A DNA stretch of 64,000 nucleotides from Methanosarcina horonobensis HB-1 = JCM 15518 (GCF_000970285.1 NZ_CP009516.1:785036-849035), one strand, 5' to 3'. Positions 17,667-26,507 are shown, numbered from the stretch's first letter. The notes: generated by a model from the sequence alone, not told the origin. Translations and numbers: made by a program.

Positions 17667-18007
17667 TCGATTCCTACGTTATTGACCCGGGAATTTCACT
17701 TGCTCTTTTTTTCCTGGCTGCCCTTTTTGAAATCGGAGGCGGATATCTTGTCTGGCTGTGGTTAAGGGAAAATAAGGGAGTAGTATTCGGGCTCCTGGGC
17801 GGGCTGATTTTAGCTGTCTATGGAATCATCCCAACCTTTCAACCGGCAAATTTCGGTAGGGTTTATGCCGCATATGGAGGAATTTTTATTGTTTCCTCTT
17901 TGATATGGGGTTTTTTTGTTGATAAGAAGAAACCCGACAGGTATGAAGTTATAGGGGCACTGATAGCGCTGGTTGGTGTTTTTGTGATGTTCTATATCCC
18001 GCGCTAA
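17663..18007 (+). CDS. YnfA/UPF0060-family small membrane protein, second of pair
   Basis: 114 residues, four membrane helices, with [40 protein letters not shown] and [14 protein letters not shown]. Clear paralogue of the gene it overlaps. The charge at the cytoplasmic loops differs between the two (basic N-terminus in the first, none here), which would suit opposite topology of an antiparallel heterodimer. Function unproven. Confidence 0.87.
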   Translation: MIDSYVIDPGISLALFFLAALFEIGGGYLVWLWLRENKGVVFGLLGGLILAVYGIIPTFQPANFGRVYAAYGGIFIVSSLIWGFFVDKKKPDRYEVIGALIALVGVFVMFYIPR

Positions 18008-18203
18008 TGCTGTTGATAGTTTCCTAATTGCTAAAAATGAGCAGCGATAATAAATGCTACATTAAATTTTTTGTTTTTGTTGACCTGTAGGTTGTAGAAC
18101 AATCAAATCTGAGTTTCAGAAGTTCTTTCTTAGTTTCCTATGGACGTTATTGGTTTTTTGTCCCTTAATTCTGTCTTTGTCTTTTTGTGGATTCACAAAA
18201 CTA

Positions 18204-18211
18204 TTTATATA
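18204..18211 (+). promoter_or_regulatory. TATA box of corA
   Basis: TTTATATA 97 bases upstream of the corA ATG; predicted leader about 70 bases. GACAGGGAG before the ATG gives a moderate ribosome site. Confidence 0.5.
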
Positions 18212-18300
18212 TTTACGTTTTGCTTAAGGCTACTGAATTACCAGTTAATTTAGAATGAAAAAATGTAGCTTAAAAACAGTTCCGACAGGGAGAATCAGAC

Positions 18301-19236
18301 ATGCTTCAGATATTTAAATCAACAGATGCTGGAATGATAGCTCTGGAGCGGATTGAAAGCGGGGCATGGATTAATCTGGTAAATCCCGGTAAAAGCGAAA
18401 TCTCGTATGTTTCGGAAAACCTCAATATTCCTGTTGAACATATTATAGCTGCTCTTGATGAAGAAGAGCGTGCAAGGATTGAAGTTGACGGAAATTGTAC
18501 TGTTGTACTGATAGATGCTCCTGTGCCAAATGTTGAAGCTAAGGAAGGTGGAGTATATTATACAGTTCCTCTTGGAATTATTATTACCGATAAGAATATT
18601 GTTACTGTTTCTCTCCGAGAGAACCATGTCATAAATAATTTTGTTGAGAGAAAAATAAAGTCTTTTTATACATTTAAAAAAACACGTTTCTTTTTACAGA
18701 TTCTCTACAATAATTCTAAGTTATATCTTCGATACCTCAGGGACATTGACAAAACAAGTGGCTTAATTGAAAACAGGCTGCATAAATCTCTGAGAAATAA
18801 AGAGTTAATTCAGCTCCTCGAACTGGAAAAAAGTCTTGTATATTTTTCTACCTCTCTGAAGAGCAATGAAATGGTCCTCGAAAAAATCCAGAGGTCAAAC
18901 CCTATTAAGATGTATCCTGAAGATTCCGAACTGCTTGATGATGTTATTATCGAAAATAAGCAGGCAATTGAAATGGCAAATATTTATAGCAACATTTTAA
19001 GCGGGACAATGGACGCATACGCATCTGTCATATCCAATAACCTGAACATTGTAATGAAATTCCTGACATCTGTTACCATAGTATTGTCGATTCCAACAAT
19101 GATCGCAAGCTTTTTCGGGATGAATGTTGATGTCCCATTTGAGAGTAATCCTCATGCTTTTACAATCATTTTCATAATTTCCATGTTTTTTGCGATTATT
19201 ATAGCACTGACCATGGCTAGAAAAGAAATGTTCTGA
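18301..19236 (+). CDS. corA: CorA-family Mg2+/Co2+ channel
   Basis: 311 residues. The cytoplasmic N-terminal domain (about 1-235) is followed by a stalk helix and two membrane helices. The hallmark GMN (273-275) ends the first helix in IASFFGMNVDVPF. The last helix ends with a basic MARKEMF tail facing the cytoplasm. It forms pentamers that admit Mg2+ and sometimes Co2+ or Ni2+. Single-gene unit. Confidence 0.95.
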   Translation: MLQIFKSTDAGMIALERIESGAWINLVNPGKSEISYVSENLNIPVEHIIAALDEEERARIEVDGNCTVVLIDAPVPNVEAKEGGVYYTVPLGIIITDKNIVTVSLRENHVINNFVERKIKSFYTFKKTRFFLQILYNNSKLYLRYLRDIDKTSGLIENRLHKSLRNKELIQLLELEKSLVYFSTSLKSNEMVLEKIQRSNPIKMYPEDSELLDDVIIENKQAIEMANIYSNILSGTMDAYASVISNNLNIVMKFLTSVTIVLSIPTMIASFFGMNVDVPFESNPHAFTIIFIISMFFAIIIALTMARKEMF

Positions 19237-19341
19237 AACCTTCTCGATTTCAAGTTCTAATTTTTAATTTCTCCTTTATTAAAAAATTAAACTCCCGACT
19301 GCTTGTTCGGGTCTCTTCAGAGCTTTTTTGTCCCAAATTTT

Positions 19342-19626
19342 TTATTTTCCTGCAGATTTCCGTACCTCTTTTGTTATCTCTTTCATCATCTCTCCCACAA
19401 GTGTTGCTTTTTCGCAATGGGATGCCTCTTTGGGGCTACAGTTTATGAGTATACTCATTAGCCTGTCCGCAGTTCTGTAAAATTTCATGTCCTCGATTCT
19501 CACCAGAAGGGTGGATAAACTTTCACTAAATTCCCTGCATTTTTCATGGTCACAGACTGCCTGTTCATGCAGCCGGCTCACGCATTCTAATTCTTTAATG
19601 ACTTCAGGTGGGAGCTTTTCGGCCAT
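19342..19626 (-). CDS. hypothetical protein, helical, Cys-containing
   Basis: 94 residues, no family recognised. Mostly helical with cysteines at CDHEKC and in ILINCSPKEASHC. It follows the DsrH-like gene by 50 bases on the same strand, and so may be the last gene of the DsrE/F/H operon. Cysteine content would suit a sulfur-handling partner, but that is only context. Confidence 0.55.
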   Translation of the reverse strand: MAEKLPPEVIKELECVSRLHEQAVCDHEKCREFSESLSTLLVRIEDMKFYRTADRLMSILINCSPKEASHCEKATLVGEMMKEITKEVRKSAGK

Positions 19627-19676
19627 ATAATCCGCCCTACCAGGTTGCCTTTCACTTATTCACTACTAAGCTTCAT

Positions 19677-19973
19677 TTAAAACGTGTATGCATATTTACA
19701 GTGTTCCATTACATCCTCTATGAAAGCAGCGTAAAAGTTATCAGGAACTGTAACTTTTTCTCGGTTTTCTATCGCTCTTGCTTCGAGGTCTTCCTGGCAG
19801 GCATAAATTCTGCACCCCGGCAGTTCCTGTATACCGGAAAACAGGTGATAAACCCCATCGCTTGCAAGGTAGAGTCTGGCATTTCCGGAGTGAGCAGCCA
19901 GTTTAAGGCACAGTTCCGATCGCGGGCTGAAAGGAGGCTTTGTAAGCAGGAACACATCATATTCTTCTCGCAT
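19677..19973 (-). CDS. DsrH/TusB-like protein
   Basis: 98 residues with the DsrH/TusB outline: FLLTKPPFSPRSELCLKLA, then LYLASDGVYHLFSG and a closing MEHCKYAYTF. DsrE/F/H (TusD/C/B) proteins form a sulfur-relay complex that passes persulfide sulfur between carriers. The gene follows a DsrF-like gene by 14 bases and a DsrE-like gene further up, the standard set of three. Methanogens use such relays for tRNA thiolation or sulfide handling; the partner is unknown here. Confidence 0.7.
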   Translation of the reverse strand: MREEYDVFLLTKPPFSPRSELCLKLAAHSGNARLYLASDGVYHLFSGIQELPGCRIYACQEDLEARAIENREKVTVPDNFYAAFIEDVMEHCKYAYTF

Positions 19974-19987
19974 ACTGTTACCTCTGT

Positions 19988-20332
19988 TTAAAATAAGATA
20001 ACACAGTCCGAGCTTTCCATCGCTTCGAGAAAGTCTTTTTCATCGACAAGTTCCATGGTCTCTATCAGGGTTTCCCCAAAGAGGCCCCTCTCAATCAGCG
20101 AGGGTTCATGCACAAGTACATTTAACTCTCCATACGAGTAGAGAATATCTGAAAGGTTTGGTACTCCAAGCTTATTGCTGTCCTGGCCTGCAGCTACAAG
20201 ATAAACTCCATCTCCATAAAGGCCGAGGACCACATGCATTTTGTTAAGGCTTACTGCAGCTGCATTCAATGCTCCGAAGGCTTTTTCACTGCCGTATGGG
20301 GCAGTATCCAGCAGATAGAAAACTGATTTCAT
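19988..20332 (-). CDS. DsrF/TusC-like protein
   Basis: 114 residues: VFYLLDTAPYGSEKAFGALN matches the TusC/DsrF start (P-Y-G-S then A helix), followed by VVLGLYGDGVYLVAAGQDS and a closing SSDCVILF. It lacks an obvious active-site cysteine in the centre, as is usual for the DsrF subunit. Middle gene of the relay set, 40 bases after the DsrE-like gene. Confidence 0.75.
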   Translation of the reverse strand: MKSVFYLLDTAPYGSEKAFGALNAAAVSLNKMHVVLGLYGDGVYLVAAGQDSNKLGVPNLSDILYSYGELNVLVHEPSLIERGLFGETLIETMELVDEKDFLEAMESSDCVILF

Positions 20333-20372
20333 TGGTCTGAACCCGTTTCGACAAGCTAATCTTAATTTGTCT

Positions 20373-20747
20373 TTAAAGTGAGATTACTCTATCGCTTTTA
20401 CTCAGCATTTCCGAAAGTTCATAGAGACTGGAAATTTTTATTCCGGGGGTGTAGTCTCTACAGTTACTTCCGTTCTCGGTCTCCTCTTCTGCAGTGTAAC
20501 CTCTTGAAGCAGCACACCGCGCACAGGCTCTTATCACAGCTCCTTTCTCCGCAAGCCCGGCAAAAAGTTCGCCTGTGTTTGTAAAAAATGATGGATTCTG
20601 ACCTTTTTTAGGTATATGAACTGCGTCCAGGTACAGGAATATATTCACATGACATTGTTTAAGCGCACTTTCGGCAAGCTTGCAGGCAATCTCAGCGTAT
20701 TCGGAAATATAAGGGCCGTCAGTGAGCACTATGGTTAATGTCTTCAA
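20373..20747 (-). CDS. DsrE/TusD-like sulfurtransferase subunit
   Basis: 124 residues. Starts LTIVLTDGPYISEYAEIACK, has VNIFLYLDAVHIPKKGQ, and the catalytic region VIRACARCAASRGY with a C-x2-C; in DsrE/TusD one cysteine here carries the persulfide. The C-terminus ISSLYELSEMLSKSDRVISL is standard. First of the three relay genes and 68 bases after the Fe-S regulator gene, so all four are probably one transcript. Confidence 0.8.
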   Translation of the reverse strand: MKTLTIVLTDGPYISEYAEIACKLAESALKQCHVNIFLYLDAVHIPKKGQNPSFFTNTGELFAGLAEKGAVIRACARCAASRGYTAEEETENGSNCRDYTPGIKISSLYELSEMLSKSDRVISL

Positions 20748-20815
20748 AGGCTCCTCCGGTTAAAGTGAAATCTCTTCAAGTAATTGCAGAATAGTCATAG
20801 TTCAGGCACCTTTAC

Positions 20816-21613
20816 TCATATATACGCACTCAAAACCTGCAGGTGTTCGAGGTTGGTTGTATATCCCGGTTCTTTAAGAGATGTGCATTTGTCCAGGGTA
20901 GTTTCCCCTCCCATGAGCTTTATTGCAAATGTGTAACAGCTCTGTTCGCTGCATTTCCCGCAGTTGGTCTGAGGCAGGTATTTATAAATCTCCATGGGTT
21001 CGACCCTTACCTTTTCCCTGGGAGCCGGAGCAACGCCTTTTGCTATAGCTTCATTGATCGTGCTCTTCAAGTTTTCAAGCCTGCTTCTGGCTTCTTCCTC
21101 ATTTTTGATCATGGTCATGGTAACTTTTCCGGTGCCGTATATGGTAGTGATGACCTCGTTTTGCTGTATCATAAGAGCACCTATTCCATCAGAGTACCTG
21201 CTTCTCGAGAAAATTGGTTCCAGAACTTTAAGCACCCCTCCGAGAGGCGGAGCCATGTTTGCAATTGTCCTGAACTTTGAAGAGTCCGCTATGCAGGGCA
21301 AAAGCTGCCTTACTTCTGTAACCTCGACAGGTCTGGCCTGTGAGAGGTCTGCACCCTTCCCCTGCTCTTTTTCCTCTTTACCTTTAAGGAAATTCCTGCC
21401 ATATTCGGTCAAGCTTGCAGTCCCTTCATTTAGCTCTATCAGGCCTGCTTGCTGCAGGACTTTAAGATGGAAGTCGAGCATGGCTTTTCCGGCTGTAGCT
21501 CCTATTTCCTCAACTGTTCTATCGCCATTAGCAAGGAAGTTCATAATCTTCCTTCGGGTAGCATTGGACATAGCATTATTTACCAGCTTTATCTCATTTG
21601 GGTTTCCGGACAT
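20816..21613 (-). CDS. HTH regulator with C-terminal [4Fe-4S] domain
   Basis: 265 residues from the ATG (MSGNPNEIK) 7 bases after AGGTG. The N-terminus is an ArsR-like winged helix (ATRRKIMNFLANGDRTVEEI). A middle region of unknown fold follows (DGIGALMIQQNEVITTIYGT). The C-terminus is a PF04060-type Fe-S domain: Cys218, Cys221, Cys226, Cys243 in TNCGKCSEQSC...LDKC, the pattern found in CdhE/CdhD and RnfB. It would sense redox state, sulfur or metal through the cluster and switch the DsrE/F/H genes behind it. A TCAA-N6-TTGA dyad lies upstream at 21759. Confidence 0.85.
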   Translation of the reverse strand: MSGNPNEIKLVNNAMSNATRRKIMNFLANGDRTVEEIGATAGKAMLDFHLKVLQQAGLIELNEGTASLTEYGRNFLKGKEEKEQGKGADLSQARPVEVTEVRQLLPCIADSSKFRTIANMAPPLGGVLKVLEPIFSRSRYSDGIGALMIQQNEVITTIYGTGKVTMTMIKNEEEARSRLENLKSTINEAIAKGVAPAPREKVRVEPMEIYKYLPQTNCGKCSEQSCYTFAIKLMGGETTLDKCTSLKEPGYTTNLEHLQVLSAYI

Positions 21614-21958
21614 TTCCAACACCTGTAAGAATCCTAAAATTTAACCCCACACTTTTTTCCTGATGCTCGTTAGCTATCAGGCAGATTTTTTCTAAAAAAT
21701 GAAATCCGATTTCTCTTATTAATTATGGAACTGACTTCTTAAAAACCCGAAAGCCCGATATCAAAAAAGATTGATACGAAAAATCTTAATGGTTAGTTTC
21801 TGGGGAAAGAAGATGGATTCACGGCTGTTTAAGCCAGAGGGTAGTTTGAGCCAAAGGCAGTCGAAATGGAAAAAATAGGGAGGATGAGGGTTTAACCTGA
21901 ACCTCTTTCATTTAATTAAATTTTTGTTTATAAAGTGAACCTGATAATAAAGCTTTTT
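21614..21958. other. intergenic between Fe-S regulator operon and first amt gene
   Basis: 345 bases. It holds the dyad at 21759-21776 and the 3' end of the amt transcript. A minus-strand AT-rich stretch near 21713-21726 (TAATTAATAAG) may be the TATA element of the regulator operon. Nothing else recognised. Confidence 0.35.
21759..21776. promoter_or_regulatory. candidate ArsR-type operator upstream of the Fe-S regulator operon
   Basis: TATCAA-AAAAGA-TTGATA, a perfect 6-base inverted repeat with 6-base spacer, 146 bases upstream of the regulator's ATG. It has the same arms as the dyads at the ArsR gene and at AhpD2. Confidence 0.5.
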
Positions 21959-23176
21959 TCAGAAAACCCCTGTATCATAGGCACATTCTCCATGGATTGA
22001 GATATCCAGACCTGCAAGTTCTTCTTCATCCGAAACCTTGACAGGGGTTATTATGTCTATCAAAATCAGCATGACATAAGTAAATACAAATGCGTAGATT
22101 GAAGTAATCACAACAACCACGAGTTCTTTGATAAAGAATGCAGTGCCACCGTAAAGCAGCCCGTCAGTGCCTGCAGGATTTATAGCCGTAGATGCAAAGA
22201 CTCCAAGGAGAATTGTTCCGGTCACGCCTCCGATTCCATGAACCCCCCAGACGTCAAGGGCATCATCCCATTCCATTCTGTTTTTGATATGAACCGCAAG
22301 ATAGCAGGTAATAGCTCCGATGATACCCATCAATGCAGCAACGGGCATACTAACAAGACCTGCTGCAGGAGTAACTGTTGCAAGACCGGCAACTGCTCCT
22401 GTCATGAACCCTACAAATTTTGGTTTTGTTTCTTTTAACCATTCTATTATCATCCAGGTAATAGCTGCAAAAGAAGCTGCAATATCACTGTTCAGGAATG
22501 CAAGTGCCGTAATTCCGTCCACATTTAGTTCACTGCCAGCGTTAAAACCGTACCAGCCAAACCAGAGGAGTGCAGTTCCTATAGCCATTAAGGGGATGCT
22601 ATTTGGCTTTGAATCTTTATATTTCCTTGAGCCCACGTAAAAGACCGAGGCAAGGGCTGCAGCTCCTGCTGTCGCGTGAACAACTATTCCGCCTGCAAAG
22701 TCAAGAACTCCCATTTCTGCAAGCAGACCACCTCCCCAGACCATATGGGCAAAAGGATAGTAAACAAAGAGTTGCCAGACGACCAGGAAGATAAGATAAG
22801 CCTTAAAAGTAACCCTGTTTGCGAATGCTCCTGTAATAAGGGCCGGAGTAATGATTGCAAACATCATTTGATAAGCTACGAAAACAAGTTCCGGGAATCC
22901 TCCGTTTTTAAATGGAGTAAGCGGAGTGATCCCATGCAAGAACATCTTGTCCAGGTCTCCTATAATTGCGCCTTCTCCCCCACTGAAGCATAGAGAATAC
23001 CCGACAAAAAACCACAAAATAGTTGTTATTCCCAGAGAAACAAAACTCTGCATCATAATTCCTAATATATTTCTCTTACAGGCAAGCCCTCCGTAAAAGA
23101 ATGCCAGACCAGGAGTCATAAGCATTACAAGACTTGTCGCAAGCAGCATAAAGCCTGTTGAACCAGTGTTTAACAT
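21959..23176 (-). CDS. amt: ammonium transporter, Amt/MEP/Rh family (copy 1)
   Basis: 405 residues, about eleven membrane helices. Asp159 and His167 (DFAGGIVVHATAG) and His313 (DVWGVHGIGG) match the AmtB ammonium-binding Asp and twin-His pore. It conducts ammonium/ammonia into the cell. The C-terminal LAGLDISIHGECAYD is the conserved tail that GlnK touches. It is a close duplicate of the gene at 23771: the first 49 residues and the sequence before the ATG are the same. Confidence 0.95.
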   Translation of the reverse strand: MLNTGSTGFMLLATSLVMLMTPGLAFFYGGLACKRNILGIMMQSFVSLGITTILWFFVGYSLCFSGGEGAIIGDLDKMFLHGITPLTPFKNGGFPELVFVAYQMMFAIITPALITGAFANRVTFKAYLIFLVVWQLFVYYPFAHMVWGGGLLAEMGVLDFAGGIVVHATAGAAALASVFYVGSRKYKDSKPNSIPLMAIGTALLWFGWYGFNAGSELNVDGITALAFLNSDIAASFAAITWMIIEWLKETKPKFVGFMTGAVAGLATVTPAAGLVSMPVAALMGIIGAITCYLAVHIKNRMEWDDALDVWGVHGIGGVTGTILLGVFASTAINPAGTDGLLYGGTAFFIKELVVVVITSIYAFVFTYVMLILIDIITPVKVSDEEELAGLDISIHGECAYDTGVF

Positions 23177-23190
23177 TTTTTCATCCCATC

Positions 23191-23215
23191 TTTTTTATAT
23201 AATAACTCGGAAACC
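23191..23215 (-). promoter_or_regulatory. amt copy 1 promoter with nif-like half site
   Basis: Minus-strand TTATATAAAAAA (23191-23202) is a TATA element 15-27 bases before the ATG. Just upstream, CGGAAACC on the plus strand (23208-23215) equals the centre of the distal nif operator (CCGGAAACCGG). Confidence 0.35.
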
Positions 23216-23624
23216 TCATACACGCCTCCTCTTTCCTAGTTACTTTTATTTAACTCTTTCCAGTCCTTTGATTCATAACTTAATCTCAAGACAGATTTTT
23301 CTGGCAAAGATGGTTAAGAGATAGAGATATATCGATACAGAAAAAGCGGAAATGGACAGAAAAAAATACTCGAAAAAACCAGTAGTAGGAAAACTTGTTT
23401 GCTTAAGTTAAACGAAGACCTTTATTCTTTTTACTAAATTTTTTATTAGAAAGTTCAAACAAAATTTTATACTTTTAAAGTCTCTGGCTTTGTCCTCGCT
23501 TTTCTTCAATCACCTGTTTTCAGAGAAAGTAAGCTGAAGACTATTTTAAAGAGAAAAGCAAGAAATATGGAGGCAAGGATTTATCCTCCCTCCCTTTACC
23601 TGATCAAATAAACCTGCTGAAAAG

Positions 23625-23720
23625 AAATCTGTTTTTAAGGAAATTCGTTTTTAAGGAAATTTGTTTTTAAGGAAATTTGTTTTTAAAGGATTTTTTCGTT
23701 TAGAGAAATACGTTTTTAAA
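23625..23720. repeat. 16-bp tandem repeats between the amt genes
   Basis: Four near-identical 16/17-base units (AAATTTGTTTTTAAGG and variants) run from 23625 to 23689, with a fifth diverged copy at 23706-23720. They lie 3' of amt copy 2. On the minus strand they are A-rich. Possibly slippage product or terminator-related; no known family. The rest of 23216-23624 is AT-rich spacer with no gene. Confidence 0.6.
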
Positions 23721-23770
23721 CCCTTTACTGCGAATAAAAAATACATTTTTTGTAGGTTTTAAGAATTTTA

Positions 23771-24985
23771 TCAGTGAATCGCATCGTATGCACATTCCCC
23801 GTGCATAGACATATCCAGACCTGCAAGTTCTTCTTCGTCCGAAACTTTGACTGGTGTTATTATGTTTATAAGCATCAGCATAATGTAGGTAAACACAAAT
23901 GCATATATCGAAGCGCCTACAACAACCACGAGTTCTTTGATAAAGAATGCAGTACCACCGTAAAGCAGTCCGTTAGCTCCCACCGGGTTTATGGCAGTTG
24001 AGGCAAAGATTCCAAGGAAAATTGTCCCTGTTACTCCTCCGATTCCGTGAACTCCCCATACATCCAGGGCATCATCCCATTCCATCCTGTTTTTAATATG
24101 CACTGCAGAGTAGCATACAATAGCTCCGATAATACCCATTAATGCAGCCACATGCATGGAAACAAGACCTGCTGCAGGGGTAATGGTTGCAAGACCGGCA
24201 ACTGCTCCTGTCATAAGCCCTACAAACTTCGGTTTTGTTTCTCTTAACCATTCTATTATCATCCAGGTAATAGCCGCAAAAGAAGCTGCAATATCGCTGT
24301 TCAGAAATGCAAGTGCTGTGATCCCGTCTACATTTAGTTCACTGCCAGCATTAAACCCGTACCAGCCAAACCAGAGAAGTGCAGTTCCTATAGCCATTAA
24401 GGGAATGTTGTTTGGCTTTGAATCTTTATATTTCCTTGAGCCCACGTAAAAGACCGAGGCAAGGGCTGCAAATCCGGCCGTTGCATGAACCACGATTCCG
24501 CCTGCAAAGTCAATGACCCCCATACTTGCAAGCAGGCCGCCTCCCCAGACCATGTGGACAAAAGGATAGTAAACAAAAAGCTGCCAGATGACAAGGAAAA
24601 TAATGTAAGCCTTAAAAGTGATTCTGTTTGCAAATGCTCCCGTAATAAGGGCCGGAGTAATGATTGCAAACATCATTTGATAAGCTACGAAGACGAGTTC
24701 CGGGAACCCCGCGCTCCCAAACATATCAGTCGGGGTAATCCCATTCAAAAACATTTTGTCCAGGTTTCCCAGGATTGCACCTTCTCCTCCACTGAAGCAC
24801 AGAGAATATCCCACGCAAAACCATAAAATAGTCGTCAGCCCGAGAGAAACAAAACTTTGCATCATAATTCCTAAAATGTTTCTCTTACAGGCAAGCCCTC
24901 CGTAAAAGAATGCCAGACCAGGAGTCATAAGCATTACAAGACTTGTCGCAAGCAGCATAAAGCCTGTTGAACCAGTATTTAACAT
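23771..24985 (-). CDS. amt: ammonium transporter, Amt/MEP/Rh family (copy 2)
   Basis: 404 residues, nearly the same protein as copy 1 throughout, with the same DFAGGIVVHATAG and DVWGVHGIGG pore motifs. Differences cluster in the loop around residues 85-95 (TDMFGSAG against TPFKNGG) and at the C-terminus (LAGLDMSMHGECAYDAIH). The GlnK-contact tail is retained. The upstream sequence is also duplicated. No GlnK gene is attached to either copy. Confidence 0.95.
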   Translation of the reverse strand: MLNTGSTGFMLLATSLVMLMTPGLAFFYGGLACKRNILGIMMQSFVSLGLTTILWFCVGYSLCFSGGEGAILGNLDKMFLNGITPTDMFGSAGFPELVFVAYQMMFAIITPALITGAFANRITFKAYIIFLVIWQLFVYYPFVHMVWGGGLLASMGVIDFAGGIVVHATAGFAALASVFYVGSRKYKDSKPNNIPLMAIGTALLWFGWYGFNAGSELNVDGITALAFLNSDIAASFAAITWMIIEWLRETKPKFVGLMTGAVAGLATITPAAGLVSMHVAALMGIIGAIVCYSAVHIKNRMEWDDALDVWGVHGIGGVTGTIFLGIFASTAINPVGANGLLYGGTAFFIKELVVVVGASIYAFVFTYIMLMLINIITPVKVSDEEELAGLDMSMHGECAYDAIH

Positions 24986-25000
24986 CTTTTCATCCCATCT

Positions 25001-25025
25001 TTTTTATATGATAAACTAGGAAGCC
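25001..25025 (-). promoter_or_regulatory. amt copy 2 promoter with nif-like half site
   Basis: Minus-strand CATATAAAAAA (about 25001-25011) parallels the copy 1 TATA element. GGAAGCC (25019-25025) equals part of the proximal nif operator (CCGGAAGCCGG). The remaining 25026-25302 is AT-rich with no gene. Confidence 0.3.
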
Positions 25026-25302
25026 TCAAATCTCTTACCTCCTTCCTACTTTATTCTACTTAATATTTTCTACTTTTTCAAATAAAAATAAAAGTATTAA
25101 AATAAATCTCAAAGAATGGATGGTTAAGAATGGGTTGAAAATTGTTAAAAATAAGGGAAAATACGGGATAAAGAGAGAAAAAAACAAAAATAGAAATTCC
25201 TGTTAAAACTCGGAAAAATAGAACTGATTCTTTTTTGTCCATGAAACTGAACCAAAAATTAGAAAGGTACAGGTGGGTTAACCTGTACTTAAATTGTATG
25301 AC

Positions 25303-26496
25303 TCAAATGTTATATGCAGCTTCACCGTGCTGTGTTTTGTCAAGTCCTATGTTTTCTTCACTCTCACTGACTTTGAGCCCTATAGTTTTGTGGAGCACAA
25401 ACCCGATAGCCAGTGTACAAACACTTGCATAGACAAGTGTGGCAATGACGCCTTCTATCTGGAGCATCAGCTGTTCGTAGTTGCCGAGCAGGAGACCAGT
25501 GGATCCTACACTTGCAAACACTCCTGTTATGATTGCACCTGTTATCCCGCCTACTCCATGGACTCCGAAAGCATCAAGGGAGTCGTCATAACCGAATCTT
25601 CCTTTGAGCATTACGGCCTGGTAGCAGATAAAGCTTGTAATCGCCCCAATTGGAATTGCTGCCATTGGGGTAACAAAACCTGCAGCCGGTGTTATTGCAA
25701 CAAGCCCTGCCAGGACGCCGGTCGCAAACCCGAGGGCAGTAGGGCGCCCCAGATGGATCCATTCAAGGGACATCCAGACAAACCCTGCAGCTGCTGGAGC
25801 TACGAGTGTTGTAATGAAAGCGAGGGCTGCGATCTCATTTGCAGCAAGGGAGGATCCAGCATTGAACCCGAACCATCCGAACCAGAGAAGCCCGGTTCCG
25901 AGGAGAGTGAGGGTAACATTATGCGGCTTTATGGAATCTACCCCGTATCCTCTTCTCTTTCCGAGGAAGGTCAGAATTGCAAGGGAAGAAATACCCGATG
26001 TTATATGGACGACAGTGCCTCCTGCAAAGTCAAGGGCTTCTCCTGTCAGAAATCCGCCGCCCCAGACCCAGTGGCAGACGGGTGCGTAGACAATCAGTCC
26101 CCAGAGTGCAATGAATGCAATATATGATTTGAATTTAACACGCCCGACTATAGCTCCCGATATCAGGGCAGGAGTAATTATTGCAAACATTCCCTGAAAT
26201 GCAACAAATGCGTATGTTGGAATTGTTCCTGTTACCGAGTAAGGATCAATTCCCCGCAGAAATAGATGTTCAAGGCTGCCCACAAATCCGTTACCTTCTC
26301 CAAAGGCAAGAGAGTAACCTATTATAACCCATTCGAGAGCCATTACTCCCATTGCAACAAATGAGTGCATCATGCTGCTAAGAACGTTCTTACGTTGAAC
26401 AAGCCCTCCATAAAATAGTGCAAGCCCGGGGAGCATTAATAATACCAGTGCTGATGAAATCAACACCCATACGGTATCTGCTGCTACAATAGCCAT
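25303..26496 (-). CDS. amtB: ammonium transporter, Amt/MEP/Rh family (diverged copy 3)
   Basis: 397 residues from the ATG (MAIVAADTVW) after GGTGG; an upstream in-frame TTG overlaps the glnK stop. Same fold and pore residues (DFAGGTVVHITSG, DAFGVHGVGGITG) but clearly diverged from copies 1 and 2. C-terminal GLDKTQHGEAAY is the GlnK-binding tail. It starts 11 bases after glnK, the classic glnK-amtB operon, so this is the copy most likely gated by GlnK. Confidence 0.95.
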   Translation of the reverse strand: MAIVAADTVWVLISSALVLLMLPGLALFYGGLVQRKNVLSSMMHSFVAMGVMALEWVIIGYSLAFGEGNGFVGSLEHLFLRGIDPYSVTGTIPTYAFVAFQGMFAIITPALISGAIVGRVKFKSYIAFIALWGLIVYAPVCHWVWGGGFLTGEALDFAGGTVVHITSGISSLAILTFLGKRRGYGVDSIKPHNVTLTLLGTGLLWFGWFGFNAGSSLAANEIAALAFITTLVAPAAAGFVWMSLEWIHLGRPTALGFATGVLAGLVAITPAAGFVTPMAAIPIGAITSFICYQAVMLKGRFGYDDSLDAFGVHGVGGITGAIITGVFASVGSTGLLLGNYEQLMLQIEGVIATLVYASVCTLAIGFVLHKTIGLKVSESEENIGLDKTQHGEAAYNI

Positions 26497-26507
26497 TCTT
26501 ATCCACC

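Noticed and set aside
23625-23720. 16-bp repeats as a CRISPR array or replication origin
   Set aside because: Units abut without spacers and there is no Cdc6 gene or origin-recognition motif nearby.
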